Positions 54,575-64,000 of a stretch of DNA of 64,000 nt are shown in pieces. The notes beneath the pieces were generated by a model. The model was not told where the DNA came from. It worked only from the letters and a program-made list of their open reading frames with translations, and did not search any database. The translations under genes were made by a program, and so were the position numbers. Numbering within the stretch: position 1 is the stretch's first letter; each line of letters begins with the position of its first letter. The stretch comes from Capronia americana (Eukaryota; Ascomycota; Eurotiomycetes; Chaetothyriales; Herpotrichiellaceae), in contig JADWQD010000007.1 of NCBI GenBank assembly GCA_016110215.1, positions 1,860,001 through 1,924,000 of the forward strand. Direction: 5' to 3'.

Positions 54575-55963
54575 GTAATAGGCAAGTGAAGGGAGAAGAA
54601 CAGTTGCAGGTGTCTACTCGTAATCAAGGCCGATTCACCATAGGGACAGAGGTCTTGCCCTTCGCGTACACCAATCCCAGCAGTTTTCGTGGACCTGCTT
54701 GGAAATTTCCTCAGAGCTTCAGGGACTTGATTGCCTGTTTGGAGCTCCAACCCCACGGCGATCCGCGTCGTAATGTTTAGTAAAGCAACGCAAACTCAGC
54801 AAGTCGCTGAGCTCCGATAAGGGCAGACGCGAAGGGAGGGGAGGGGCACGTCGCAAAAGCACCAGGGACCAAATGAGGGGCAGTTGCGCCTGCGATAAGA
54901 TGCTGACGGCTGCAGCTTCCGCTTCGAGGACTGCATACGCTCCACTGTCCAGGAATTTCAGCCTTGCTGAAGCTCATGCCGAGGTCTGCTGTGCTCCAGG
55001 ATCAAGGGAGACAGCTAGTGCAGGCTTTGCTGCGGGTAGAAACGCCCTTTATGCAGGCCGCGAAGCTGCATGACACGAAGAACCAGAGCGCTGGGACGGC
55101 GAACCTCAGCTCGAGGCCACGTGGAAAGCTAGACCGGACATGAACGAAGATAAGCACATGCCATCCTCGGTACGCTCTCGCCCGGATCTCCCACGTCTGG
55201 GGACTTTGCAAAAGAAGAGCAAGACGGACGCCCTTGATTCGGCTACAACGTGGCGCCCCATATTTATGCGCCATCGGGCGCAGGCAGGAACTCGGCCTGC
55301 CTAGACACGACAAAATCATTCGGTACGGGACGAGCTGGTGAGCTCAAACTCAGTTGTAAAGACTATAGTACTATACTCAACTTATCTACTCGGTACAACT
55401 CTTCAGAGGATGGTCTGCCCAAGAGAACGGTCGTCTCGAGGGATGCCGTAGTCTTTAAGGCACTGTGATAAGCGGCGGTTCAAGCAGAGAATGCAATTCA
55501 ACAACAGAGTACGATCTGTGATATACACCAGCCGTATCTTCGCACCGATCGTGGTGGCATTCATTGTTGTAAGAAGGTCAGGTAGTTCTCGGTCTCGTAC
55601 CCTCCTAATACCGCCAAATTGCAATTGCAGTTCAGCAGTGCGCAAGAAGTGCAGGGTCAAATATTGAGAAGCTGCACTGTCAACATCGACCGACGCCCTT
55701 AATCTTGCGTTTCGATCGCCGACATGCTCGTATGTTCTTCCGTTTCGCCCTGTATCTGCATCAGCCGCCATCAGGTTACAAAGTCCACCAACCACCAGCA
55801 ATATCCCCAGGTGTTTTCAGCTCGTCGATGCTGTGGTCTGATCGGGACTAGATATGGTAGCAGGTGCTTCTGGCCCATCCCAAAACATACATGCCCACGA
55901 CGGTCCTTTCTGTCAAGAATGGTTGACGTAGAAACCTCCTTTTGAGCGAACTGATGATTCTCT
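54575..55963. other. intergenic, ALDH promoter and EVE gene 3' flank
   Basis: 1.39 kb, no gene supported. Frames of up to 132 codons (55403-55801 minus) lack motifs. The 250 bp next to 54574 are presumed ALDH promoter. Confidence 0.5.
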
Positions 55964-57405
55964 TCAGTCTTCGTCAGCCACACCAACGCCATTGACAGCG
56001 CCCGAGCCGTCGTTGTCTCGAAACACGTTGGCAGCTGGTCCTTCAGAGTCGGCACCGCTTGTCACTCCGAGACCCCCCACATCACCGTCAGAAAGACCGT
56101 TGAGTCCATCTGCATCGCTAACGCCAGCTGTGTCTTCACCTTCTCCATCGATTTCCGACTCATATCCACCCATTCCATCTCCGTGGCCTAGAGTGACAGG
56201 CTCACCAGCGAGCTCGAGAATGAACCTCCATGCTTCGGGCCTGACGCTCGAGACACTAAGACGAGAGAGTTTCAACATCTGCATATCCTCCAAGGCGCCA
56301 CCGGGCTTCGCGAACGACTTCAGGTCTCGTAGACTGATGAGGTTCTCGAACTTCTTGACGAATTCGACATGAACGACTTCCCACTTCGGATTGGCGCGGT
56401 CGGACTTTGGGTCGAAGTACGGATGTTCAGGATTGAATGCACTCTCGTCGACCGAGTGTTCGGCCACGATCCGCATGACGCCCGCGATTCCAGGGACGGA
56501 GCAATTGGAGTGGTAGAAGAATGCCAAGTCGCCTTTGCGCATGGCTCGCATATGGTTTCTGGCCATCGCATTACGCACGCCTAGTCACCACTATTAGAAC
56601 GACCGTCATATGGCCACGGAGCTGACACCGGTACTAACCGTCCCAAGCTTCTGGCTCCGTCTTTGCTGCAAGGTCGTCAATGGAGAACTTGACGTCGTGG
56701 CCCTTTTCGATTCGAGACTCTGGTTCCGCTTTCATCAGCCAGTATTGTACGTCTAAGTCAATGCCTGAGAGGTCCTCCGACTTGCTTTTGTTCCCATCGG
56801 CCGCTGGATCTGCATCATTACCCCGAGCCACCGGATCTTTTAGGTCGGAGTCGGATCCAGATTCGGGTTTTGGGACTGGTTGGGCATTCTCAGCTGGAGC
56901 TTTCGGTTTCCTTCCACGTTTGGCAGGAACGGTGACGGAGGCCTTAGGTGGGGGTTTATGGGTCGTCGCTGCATGGGCAGCTTTCGTAGAGGCGAGCGCA
57001 GGTTTTGAAACAGAGGCTGCGCGAATTTTAGTCCGTTGTTATTCTCGACAGTCTCAGCTTCGACTCACCCTCGGTATTCTTGGCCGGTCTTCCTCGTTTC
57101 CTAGGTGTCACATTCTCCTCCCGGGCGGGTGCAGCGGCAGCAGCAGCAGCCTTGGGTGGTCTGCCACGTCTCTTGACAGGAAGCTTCGGTTCTACCGCGG
57201 CAGGGCTTGCGGTCTGAGTGCTAGATAAGCGGCGTCTTGTGTGCTTGTATTGGGGCTCACTAACGGAGGTTCGCTTGGGCCGTCCCGAGGACGAGACACT
57301 CGGCTGGTCAGGTATGTTCGTGGTCGAGCCGATGCGAACTTTCTTTGCTGGCGTGCTTGGGTTCGACACCGATTTGCGTTTTCTCGGTTGGATATTGAGA
57401 GGCAT
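55964..57405 (-). CDS. AT-hook and EVE-domain nuclear protein (THYN1-like)
   Basis: Three exons: 57069-57405, 56639-57016 and 55964-56580, giving 443 residues. The EVE domain (PUA-like fold, as in human THYN1) binds modified bases in DNA or RNA in the members studied. The first 150 residues are basic and hold three AT-hook-like motifs, KRRGRPPK, RKRGRPAK and KRGRKPK, with an alanine run between the first and second, so the protein is likely nuclear and DNA-bound. The EVE domain is at about 200-367: QYWLMKAEPESRIEKG, then after splicing TEPEAWDGVRNAMARNHMRA, MRKGDLAFFYHSNC, GIAGVMRIVAEH, PKWEVVHVEFVKKF. The C-terminus is acidic and Gly-rich. Introns of 52 and 58 bp use GTGAGT and GTTAGT donors, and all phases agree. 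The start is the first ATG in frame. Confidence 0.92.
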
Positions 57406-59853
57406 GATGGGTAAAGACCTTGAGAAATAAAACCCGAGTAAAGGTCTGATTGATTGAAGGCTCAGCCTGTCGCGTTTGTAGTCACCGAAAGTGTGGGCAA
57501 ACTCAAGTGCATTGAACAAGACGCGTCGCGGTCGGGGAAATAAAGTTTAAGTTTAAGTTGAGGCCAGGCCCGATTTTCCAACCAGAAAGGACAATCTTGG
57601 CGTCATTTCACTGAGCTTTGTGCAGGCAAAGGTGCGAGCACCAATTCAGGTTCACACGATCAGTGTTTGCCTAGAGATCTTGAAAGTCAATCCAGACGCT
57701 GTCGCATCATGACAAGCGACTACACTTGGACTTGTTGCAGGAGAGGATTTTCTTTTGAGGCAACTATAAAACCTGCAGATGTTGTTGGATCGGTCATATG
57801 TCCCTCAAAGATTGTCTCTTGCTTCAGTACGTAGTCACGTCCGTTTCGAAAGGTCAGTCGCGACGGATGATGGAGGCGATTCTTGCGGCAAGCAGCGATG
57901 TTCGACATCTAAAACATACCTAGCTCTAGTACGACAGCATATATACTGTGTGTAATTACCCTTTGCACGATCGAATGGCTCCAACTTGACAGCCAGTGTC
58001 CGGGAACAAGGATGAACCACCGATCCATGACTTCGCCAACAGACGTTTCTCAAGAGGCTTTCACCGTCAATCACTGTGTACTAGGTGCGAGTATACAGTC
58101 GAGGGTCTCTGTGACGAATATGTAAAGCAGAACATCCCACATGGGCTGTCTGAATTTGACTTGTCAAGGACAACAATGGTTAGGTAGGTAGCTGACAGCA
58201 TGTACCGGCAAGGAGCTTAACGCAGCACTCGTAGCGTGCCCTGGAAATCCTGCGTTAGTGGGCCACGATCTGGGTCATCTCGAAGAAGTTGCAGTTTGTA
58301 AATACCCGGGAGTGCTGTAGGTAGCGGGTCACTAGTCACTAGTCAAGTTTGGCTTCGAGTATACCGGAAGTGCTTGTAGGTCCCAGCGGGCAGTGGTCAC
58401 CAGCCACCTCCTAAACCCAGGTCTCCCGTCCCTCCCTCGTCGGAATGCAAGAATGACTGTACCTCTCACGGGCCCGTCTTGCGTCAGAAACCCCCCACCC
58501 GCCGAAAATCCTCATGGCAAGGATGAGCGAGGTAAGTCCAAGTGAGGCACCAAGGAATGAATGATGTCGCCAAAAGCAAAACAACCAACCAGCATGGATG
58601 AGAATAAATCACTCACCCACTTCTTCGTTGGTATACGCTGGATGCTGGACGCTGGACCGCAGAACAGAACATGGGACCTGCCAGATTCCCTGTTTTTGGC
58701 TCATCTAAGGCTGACCACGAACCAGTCAGAGAGGCGAGACAACGGACCAAGGGCGAATACGATTTGAAATTCCCCCCCTCCGTTTTCTCACATCTGCAGC
58801 CACGTGTCCGCCCGAGAATCGAGGACTCCTGCCCTTGCAGCATGGGATCTGTGTCGTGGCTTGTTTCCTTGTTGCCAGCATCCCGCCCCCTCCCCATGAT
58901 CATTCCCCCAATGGCAAACGCTCAGGACTGTGGATTTACTCGTACTTAGTATATTTCCTTATGTGGAGCATTATTATGTCCCGTTCCGGCATGGGCTGGC
59001 ATGCAAGATGGAAGACGGGTACGGCGGATGGGCAGTGGGCGAGTGGGAAGGTTCCCTGGGCACGCAATTGGCGCCGGCATGTAGCCAGAAAGGTCCGCTA
59101 TTGAGGACCTCCGTGATGTGAAGAAAGATAGTTGCAGCCTGCCGGAAGCCAGTGGCACGCACCCCTCGGTTGGTCCAACGGGCACAACGGGTCAAGCAGG
59201 GCGAAGCAAGCAAGGAAGGTGCTACTGCAAGCAGCATGCAGGCCTGAAAGCGATTTTTCCGACGTATCACTTGCAGGTCGAGTGCTTGCATCAATCACGC
59301 AGATCACCGACTCGGCGCGCGAAATCCTCAGTTTAGCGTGGCCAGCGAGGACGAGCCAGGAACTAGTAGCTCTTTGGTTGATCGGTTAGTGAGGCCCACG
59401 GAGGATGCTGCTGAGACTCACGAATGTAAATCCGAGGTGTTTCTCCTGCTCATGATTTTGCGGGGATCAAGCATACCGTCCAGGATTCATCTCGTACCAA
59501 ACAGACGGGTATGTACATACATGCGGTACTGGTACATAGCACTGTCTGCATGGCCGCTTGGATAATGGAACCAGCACCAGCACCAGCACCAGGTGACATA
59601 ATTCCCGCCCGCCAGCCAGCCACATTGCCTGCAGAAAAGCCACACCTCAGTACAGTTCGTGCAGGGGGAGAATGTCAGAAAAAGTGGGCAGCAGCAAGCC
59701 CGGTTGATGCGATGGAGACGTTCCTTTTCCCAAGCCAGCCCATCCCGCCCACGTGTGAAAGGGCTCGCTCGGGATCCGCCCTCCTTCTCCCCATGAACCC
59801 TGTTGCGCTAGGAGCTGCGAATGCAGCCCGTACGTATGTCCTGTGTGTCTGTC

Positions 59854-59884
59854 TGCATGCATGCATGCATGCACGCACGCATGC
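59854..59884. repeat. (CATG)n microsatellite
   Basis: CATG tetranucleotide run shifting to CACG units at its right end. Confidence 0.85.
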
Positions 59885-60150
59885 GCTGCGATGCAGGTGG
59901 TAGTAGGAGCATCGTTGGGCCGCCTTGCATATGAGCTCAGACAAAGCCGTTGTGTACTATTCCCGAGCCTCTGGCTCGTCTGGCTCCATTGCGTGCATTG
60001 GCCTGCCTGGTTGGCTGATCTTATCATCTACAGGGGGCAGACATCCTTCCTTCCTCAGAGCTACTACTCTGTACTGTATTATTTGATCACTTAAAAGTCA
60101 AGGGGGTTGTTTCTTATTTCTTGTCCTATTACCATTTCTATTTGTCGGAC

Positions 60151-60200
60151 TGCCAGCGCCAGCGCCAGTGCCAGCGCCAGCATCAGCACCAACACCAACT
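60151..60200. repeat. GCCAGC-rich tract
   Basis: Hexamer-like GCCAGC/GCCAGT/ATCAGC units passing into ACCAAC units. Confidence 0.8.
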
Positions 60201-61384
60201 CCAGCTGCGTTACTGCCTGACACTCCGAAGCAAGGTCTTTCAACTCGCCGAACGCCGTTGTTGAATGCCTCGCATACCGAGTACTGTGCTTGTAAGCTCG
60301 CGTGTCATTGCATGTCCGACTCGCCCAGTGCGATCAAAAGATACACAGTGGACTGCTCTACTCTGCTCGCCAGATTGGGACTCGAGAGGCTGACGGGTCG
60401 GCAGTCCCGTAATCATCCAGTACTGTGTACAGGAAAGTACGTACACGCGAGATCTGATGCAAAGGGATCGAGATGGTGTGGTGGTCAAGGTGCTGCACTG
60501 GACATACTGTGAGGTAGGGAAGACGACCGACCGACCGACTACTGTAACCGATCCTTCATGCGTTCCTGATCTTTCAAACATCCAAACGAAAATCACCAAG
60601 CTAAGTCCAGTACTCGCGCGTACTTAGTCAATCATGTACATCCGTAGTGCGAGGACATACGTCCTGGTCGTCCCCTGCTGGTCCCATGATCCCAGCAGAT
60701 CGTTCGCTAAGTAGCTCCGTACTCCATCCTCCATTGTGTACTCCGTCCTCTCTTCAAAAGTAGACGCTGGTCCAAAGTCAAAACAAGATGGCGGCTCACA
60801 TGACGGACCCGTTGTCCGTTGTGGGGGTTCGGGTTCCATGACGATACGAGTAGGTACACAGTAGATAGCACGTAGCGCTCGCTGCCGTTGGTGCCGCGCC
60901 GTCTTTCTCCAAAACTTTCATCTGGTTTGCGCAATCGCAATCGCAATCGCTTCGAAGTCGAAGTAACTACCGAGTACTAGTACTATACTAGTAGGTAGCA
61001 TCAAGTACTACCGAGTACTCATACGTATGTATGTGATGGTCGCCGGCGCAAGATTGGGCAAGATTGGACTTTGTGGGACTACTATTTATCCTAACTCGTG
61101 CGCCATGCGTGGCCCTTAAGCGATAAAAGAGTGGGATTGGGATTAGGACTGGGGATTGGAAATTAGAAAATTGCGGATGACACAAATGATGAGATGAGGC
61201 GGGCGTTCGGAAAGCTGGCGACTCGACTGGTTGGACCTAAAGTTAAGTTAAGTTTCCTAACTTTACTGCTGAGATCGTTGCTTAGATCTGCGTACTGTGT
61301 ACGTGCTGTGTTGTTATTAGTCCTTGTCCGCTTGCGAACCTTGTTCTTGTGGCCTCCGATAGCGTTTGGACGGGTTTGGGCGGA

Positions 61385-61410
61385 GATGGATGGATGGATG
61401 GATGGATGGA
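61385..61410. repeat. (GATG)n microsatellite
   Basis: About six tandem GATG units. Confidence 0.9.
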
Positions 61411-62558
61411 ATGGGCAGGACGTACCGCGTACTCTCGAGTACACAGTACTCGTACACTATGTCCACGGCACTCCGGTCCGTACACACGACATATGTACCT
61501 ACTGGCACTTTGCGCATGGAAACCGTCCCTCCCGGTTGGCAGGTCCGCGACAGCTACTCGGTATTTTGTCCTCCCTGGCCAATACTAGATCGTGGTCACC
61601 GCCTTTCCGCATTGATTGGCTGTCAGGCTTTACTAAGACAATCAGAAAACATGAATTTCCAGAGCCACGCGACGCCGACTGGACGTACTCGGTAGCTCGG
61701 TTTCCTTAGTTAGCGTCCGGTTACAAGTACTCGGTACATAGGTACGAATGGCTGGCAGGGAGGCTTCCTGACGGTCGACGCTTGACGCTCGAAGCCGGTA
61801 GGTAGGTGGTGCTGTACGTCAGTAAACTAGTTACGTAGTCCGCGACTTTTCTATTCCTGTCATTCAGTCACTACTCGTTACTCGTACTCCGTAGTCAACT
61901 CATTAGTAGTGATTGTTTTTGCTTCTGCCATATGACAGGTGTCTAGGTGAGCCACACCGGCAACTCCATATTTTCCGATCGATTCAAAGGCAAGTAGAAA
62001 GTTGTCTTCGGACTCGGCGAGGGTCTACTCGTCCCGCCTGGCTGGTTAGTGCACGCACCCGTACAGCACACTGTCAATTCGCACGGGAAGAAACAATATC
62101 CAAGGAGCTTGAGCTTGAGGTAGAGCTTGAGCTTGTGTGAAGAAAGCATGGGTCGCAAACTTCGCGCGCGGATAGGCAGGTAGGGTAGGTATACAGAAAA
62201 GTACATATCAACCAGCCAGCCAACCGGCCACACCGTACGTACGGTGGGGGTCCGTCCCACACAAGCCAGCTGCAACAAACGCCGTGTGTCTCTCTGATTC
62301 TGGTTTCCCTCCTTCCATCCAACTGCAGTGCCTGGCTCTCCTGCTGGCCCTTGCCTTGGTCCTGCCCTGCCCTGGTCTGCCCTGGTCTGCCCCTGATCCG
62401 GCCTCTGCCGTCCAACTGAATCTCCCACAACGCCAGAGGGTAACATATTAATCCAACAAGGGGGTATAGTTGGGGGTATCTTGCAAGCAATAACGCCACG
62501 ACAAGGAAACAAAAGGATATAAAAATATAAAGGAAAAGCAATTAACAAAGATAAAAAA

Positions 62559-62586
<28 letters not shown>
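62559..62586. repeat. (GT)14 microsatellite
   Basis: Uninterrupted GT dinucleotide run of 28 bp. Confidence 0.95.
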
Positions 62587-62590
<4 letters not shown>

Positions 62591-62854
62591 TGTGTGGGAT
62601 CTCTTCCAATCTGATTGTTGCAGAAAGGGAAACACAGGGCGAGCGAAAAAGGAAGCCCTTGTGACGACAAGCGCACAATGCCATTTTTTGATATCCGTCA
62701 GTCGTAATCGTGTCCCACCAGAGTCGATGGGAGTATGGTCGCGTTTTGAGGTTGCCCTCATTTTGTCGTCTCTCTAGGAATATAGTCATATCGAAGGAAA
62801 GGGGAATTATCTGTAGTCTGCTTCGTTGGGCGTGGGCGTGGGGCGTTTCTTCAT

Positions 62855-64000
62855 TTACCGGCCGGAACTCCAGGTCCTGTCAAAAGGATCTCTCCGAAAG
62901 GTGTCGTGAGAGTGTGATCGCGTGACGTTGGGAGGTTGGGAAGGCGGCGGCGGCGGCGGGTGCGGCGGGGGTCCTGGTGGCCCTGGTGGCAATGTCCTTG
63001 GCGTGCCATAGCCGCTCTGTCCAGGAGGGGGAGGAGGGAGTGGCAGCGGAGGCTGAGGCGGATATGCCGCACCATACGTCGGTGGAGGTGGTGAATGAGC
63101 CTGCCGCCCCGTGAAGCTGGGTTGATAGTCGCCGGTCCGTCGCCGTTGCGAGGGCCCGGGCTCGGCTCGTTCACGATAGGAGTCGTCCGATATTGTGGGA
63201 TCGTCCAACGTGCCTCCTGAAGGTGGTCCTCCTCCCATTGCCGCCGCCGCCGCTAGCCTTCGATGCTGGGGGGACTGTGGTCGCTGTAATAAGGGTGCGC
63301 CGTGCCTCGTTGCCAGCTCGCGAAAATAATTCCGTTCGGCCAGATAATGGTCCCGTTCTTCTATCAGATCCCTCAGTTCCTGCTGTAGCCCGGTAATGGT
63401 CTGCGAAGCTTCCTTCTCCTTCTCCTTCCGCCGTGCGCGAAAACGGGCCGACGCTCCGGCATTGCGCTTCCTCTTCTCGTCCGCCACTTTCGATGCCTGC
63501 TGCAGGTCCAACTCGACGGGAATGTTCATGGGTCCTTGGTCCGTGTCGAGCGTCATCTGATACGAGGCCGGTCCCTGTTGATAGCCTTCGTGTGGTCCAT
63601 GACTTTGGGTCTCGTGGCCGTATCCCGTTGCGCCACCTGCTGCCATCACTCTGAACGGGGCCGGTGCCTGAGACGGTGGCTGAATCGCCCCGTAGCGGTA
63701 GCCCGGGGAAGGCTGGTCGAGGCTGCCATATGGTGTCTGAGAGGCCGACGAGCGCTCGGTCTGGGGTGTGACGATCCGCTCCAGGCCGCGAGCAGGGCTC
63801 TCGGGAACGTGCGCCGAACGGGGTTGGCCCGACTCGGCTGGTGCAAGATTGCTGTAATGGGAAGCGGCCGCAATCGACAAGGGGGGCAAAGGCGGGATCT
63901 CCGAGCCGGGATATTGTCCAGGTTCCGCTGTGTAGGTGCGACCACCGGCGCTCGGTTGAGGCTGCAACGGCTGGATCGTCGAATGAAAGGCAGGATTCCT
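62855..64000 (-). CDS. bZIP transcription factor, 5' end beyond window
   Basis: The frame is open from the window edge (64000) to the stop at 62855, so only the C-terminal 381 or so residues are seen; the start lies outside. The middle holds a bZIP: the basic region is KRKRNAGASARFRARRKEKE, with the Asn-x-x-Ala-Ser-x-Arg contact pattern, followed by a leucine/hydrophobic heptad zipper (ITGLQQELRDLIEERDHYLA and ERNYFREL). Flanks are disordered: the N-terminal side is rich in Ser/Pro/Gln and the C-terminal side is extremely Pro-rich (PLPLPPPPPGQSGYG and PPHPPPPPPSQPP). The zipper is followed by ATRHGAPLL. Fungal bZIPs of this basic-region type act in nitrogen, sulfur or development control; I cannot assign which. 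The adjacent 3' region has no gene for more than 5 kb. Confidence 0.88.
   Translation of the reverse strand, partial: RNPAFHSTIQPLQPQPSAGGRTYTAEPGQYPGSEIPPLPPLSIAAASHYSNLAPAESGQPRSAHVPESPARGLERIVTPQTERSSASQTPYGSLDQPSPGYRYGAIQPPSQAPAPFRVMAAGGATGYGHETQSHGPHEGYQQGPASYQMTLDTDQGPMNIPVELDLQQASKVADEKRKRNAGASARFRARRKEKEKEASQTITGLQQELRDLIEERDHYLAERNYFRELATRHGAPLLQRPQSPQHRRLAAAAAMGGGPPSGGTLDDPTISDDSYRERAEPGPSQRRRTGDYQPSFTGRQAHSPPPPTYGAAYPPQPPLPLPPPPPGQSGYGTPRTLPPGPPGPPPHPPPPPPSQPPNVTRSHSHDTFRRDPFDRTWSSGR

Larger units (their letters stand above)
57406..62854. other. 5.4-kb gene-poor block with simple repeats
   Basis: No coding region supported. Frames up to 272 codons (61943-62761 minus) contain a microsatellite or begin at non-ATG codons and show no motif. 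Frequent TACTCGTA/GTACTCGGTA words occur around 60960-61760. It includes the downstream region of the bZIP gene and the EVE-gene promoter. Confidence 0.5.

Noticed and set aside
61943..62761. 272-codon minus-strand frame
   Set aside because: Runs through the (GT)14 microsatellite and has no motif or plausible splice support.

Overview
The window is nuclear DNA of a filamentous ascomycete (Pezizomycotina). The evidence is short introns (about 50-190 bp) with GTAAGT-type donors and CTAAC or CTGAC branch sites, a HET-domain gene, a cytochrome b5-acyl-CoA dehydrogenase fusion, a NUDC-type CS protein and a secreted amidase. I cannot place it below class from sequence alone; Eurotiomycetes or Dothideomycetes are plausible. 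I rebuilt spliced models by eye and checked that exon phases add up. There is one assembly gap of exactly 100 N, inside a tandem repeat. I found no rRNA, tRNA or intact transposon.

Layout. 1-5.0 kb: the end of a probable fungal transcription factor (+), ERV14 cargo receptor (+) and PRP17/CDC40 splicing factor (+). 5.8-10.4 kb: a mitoribosomal SOD-fold protein (-), a single-pass membrane protein (+) and NUDC (+). 11-17.3 kb: GH27 alpha-galactosidase (-), then COX10 (-) and MED8 (+) sharing a 193-bp divergent promoter, with MED8 and an F-box-like gene (-) converging 24 bp apart. 19.6-27.4 kb: cytochrome b5-ACAD (-), amidase (-), PIG-S/GPI17 (-) and COQ10 (+). 28.7-33.9 kb: a second single-pass membrane protein (+) and a HET-domain gene (+). 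39.6-45 kb: an unrecognised gene (-) and a 3-beta-HSD/SDR gene (-). 47.1-57.4 kb: SPT5, a small histone-fold candidate, mitochondrial aldehyde dehydrogenase and an AT-hook/EVE-domain protein, all (-). 62.9-64 kb: the C-terminal part of a bZIP factor (-), cut by the window edge.

Most genes are conserved housekeeping genes and do not form a biosynthetic cluster. Four have mitochondrial roles or signals (mS43-like, COX10, COQ10, ALDH), spaced among unrelated genes. Two gene-poor blocks, 33.9-39.6 kb and 57.4-62.9 kb, hold only simple repeats and short decayed-looking duplications.

The most unusual items are: the 154-residue histone-fold candidate with a Tyr/Gly/Trp tail, next to a 90-bp repeat that keeps a 30-residue frame open and contains the gap; the ACAD fusion that lacks the usual catalytic Glu; a GC-AG intron in the amidase and a possible second one at 40.6 kb; the three AT-hooks joined to an EVE domain; and a possible dual-targeting start in the ALDH.
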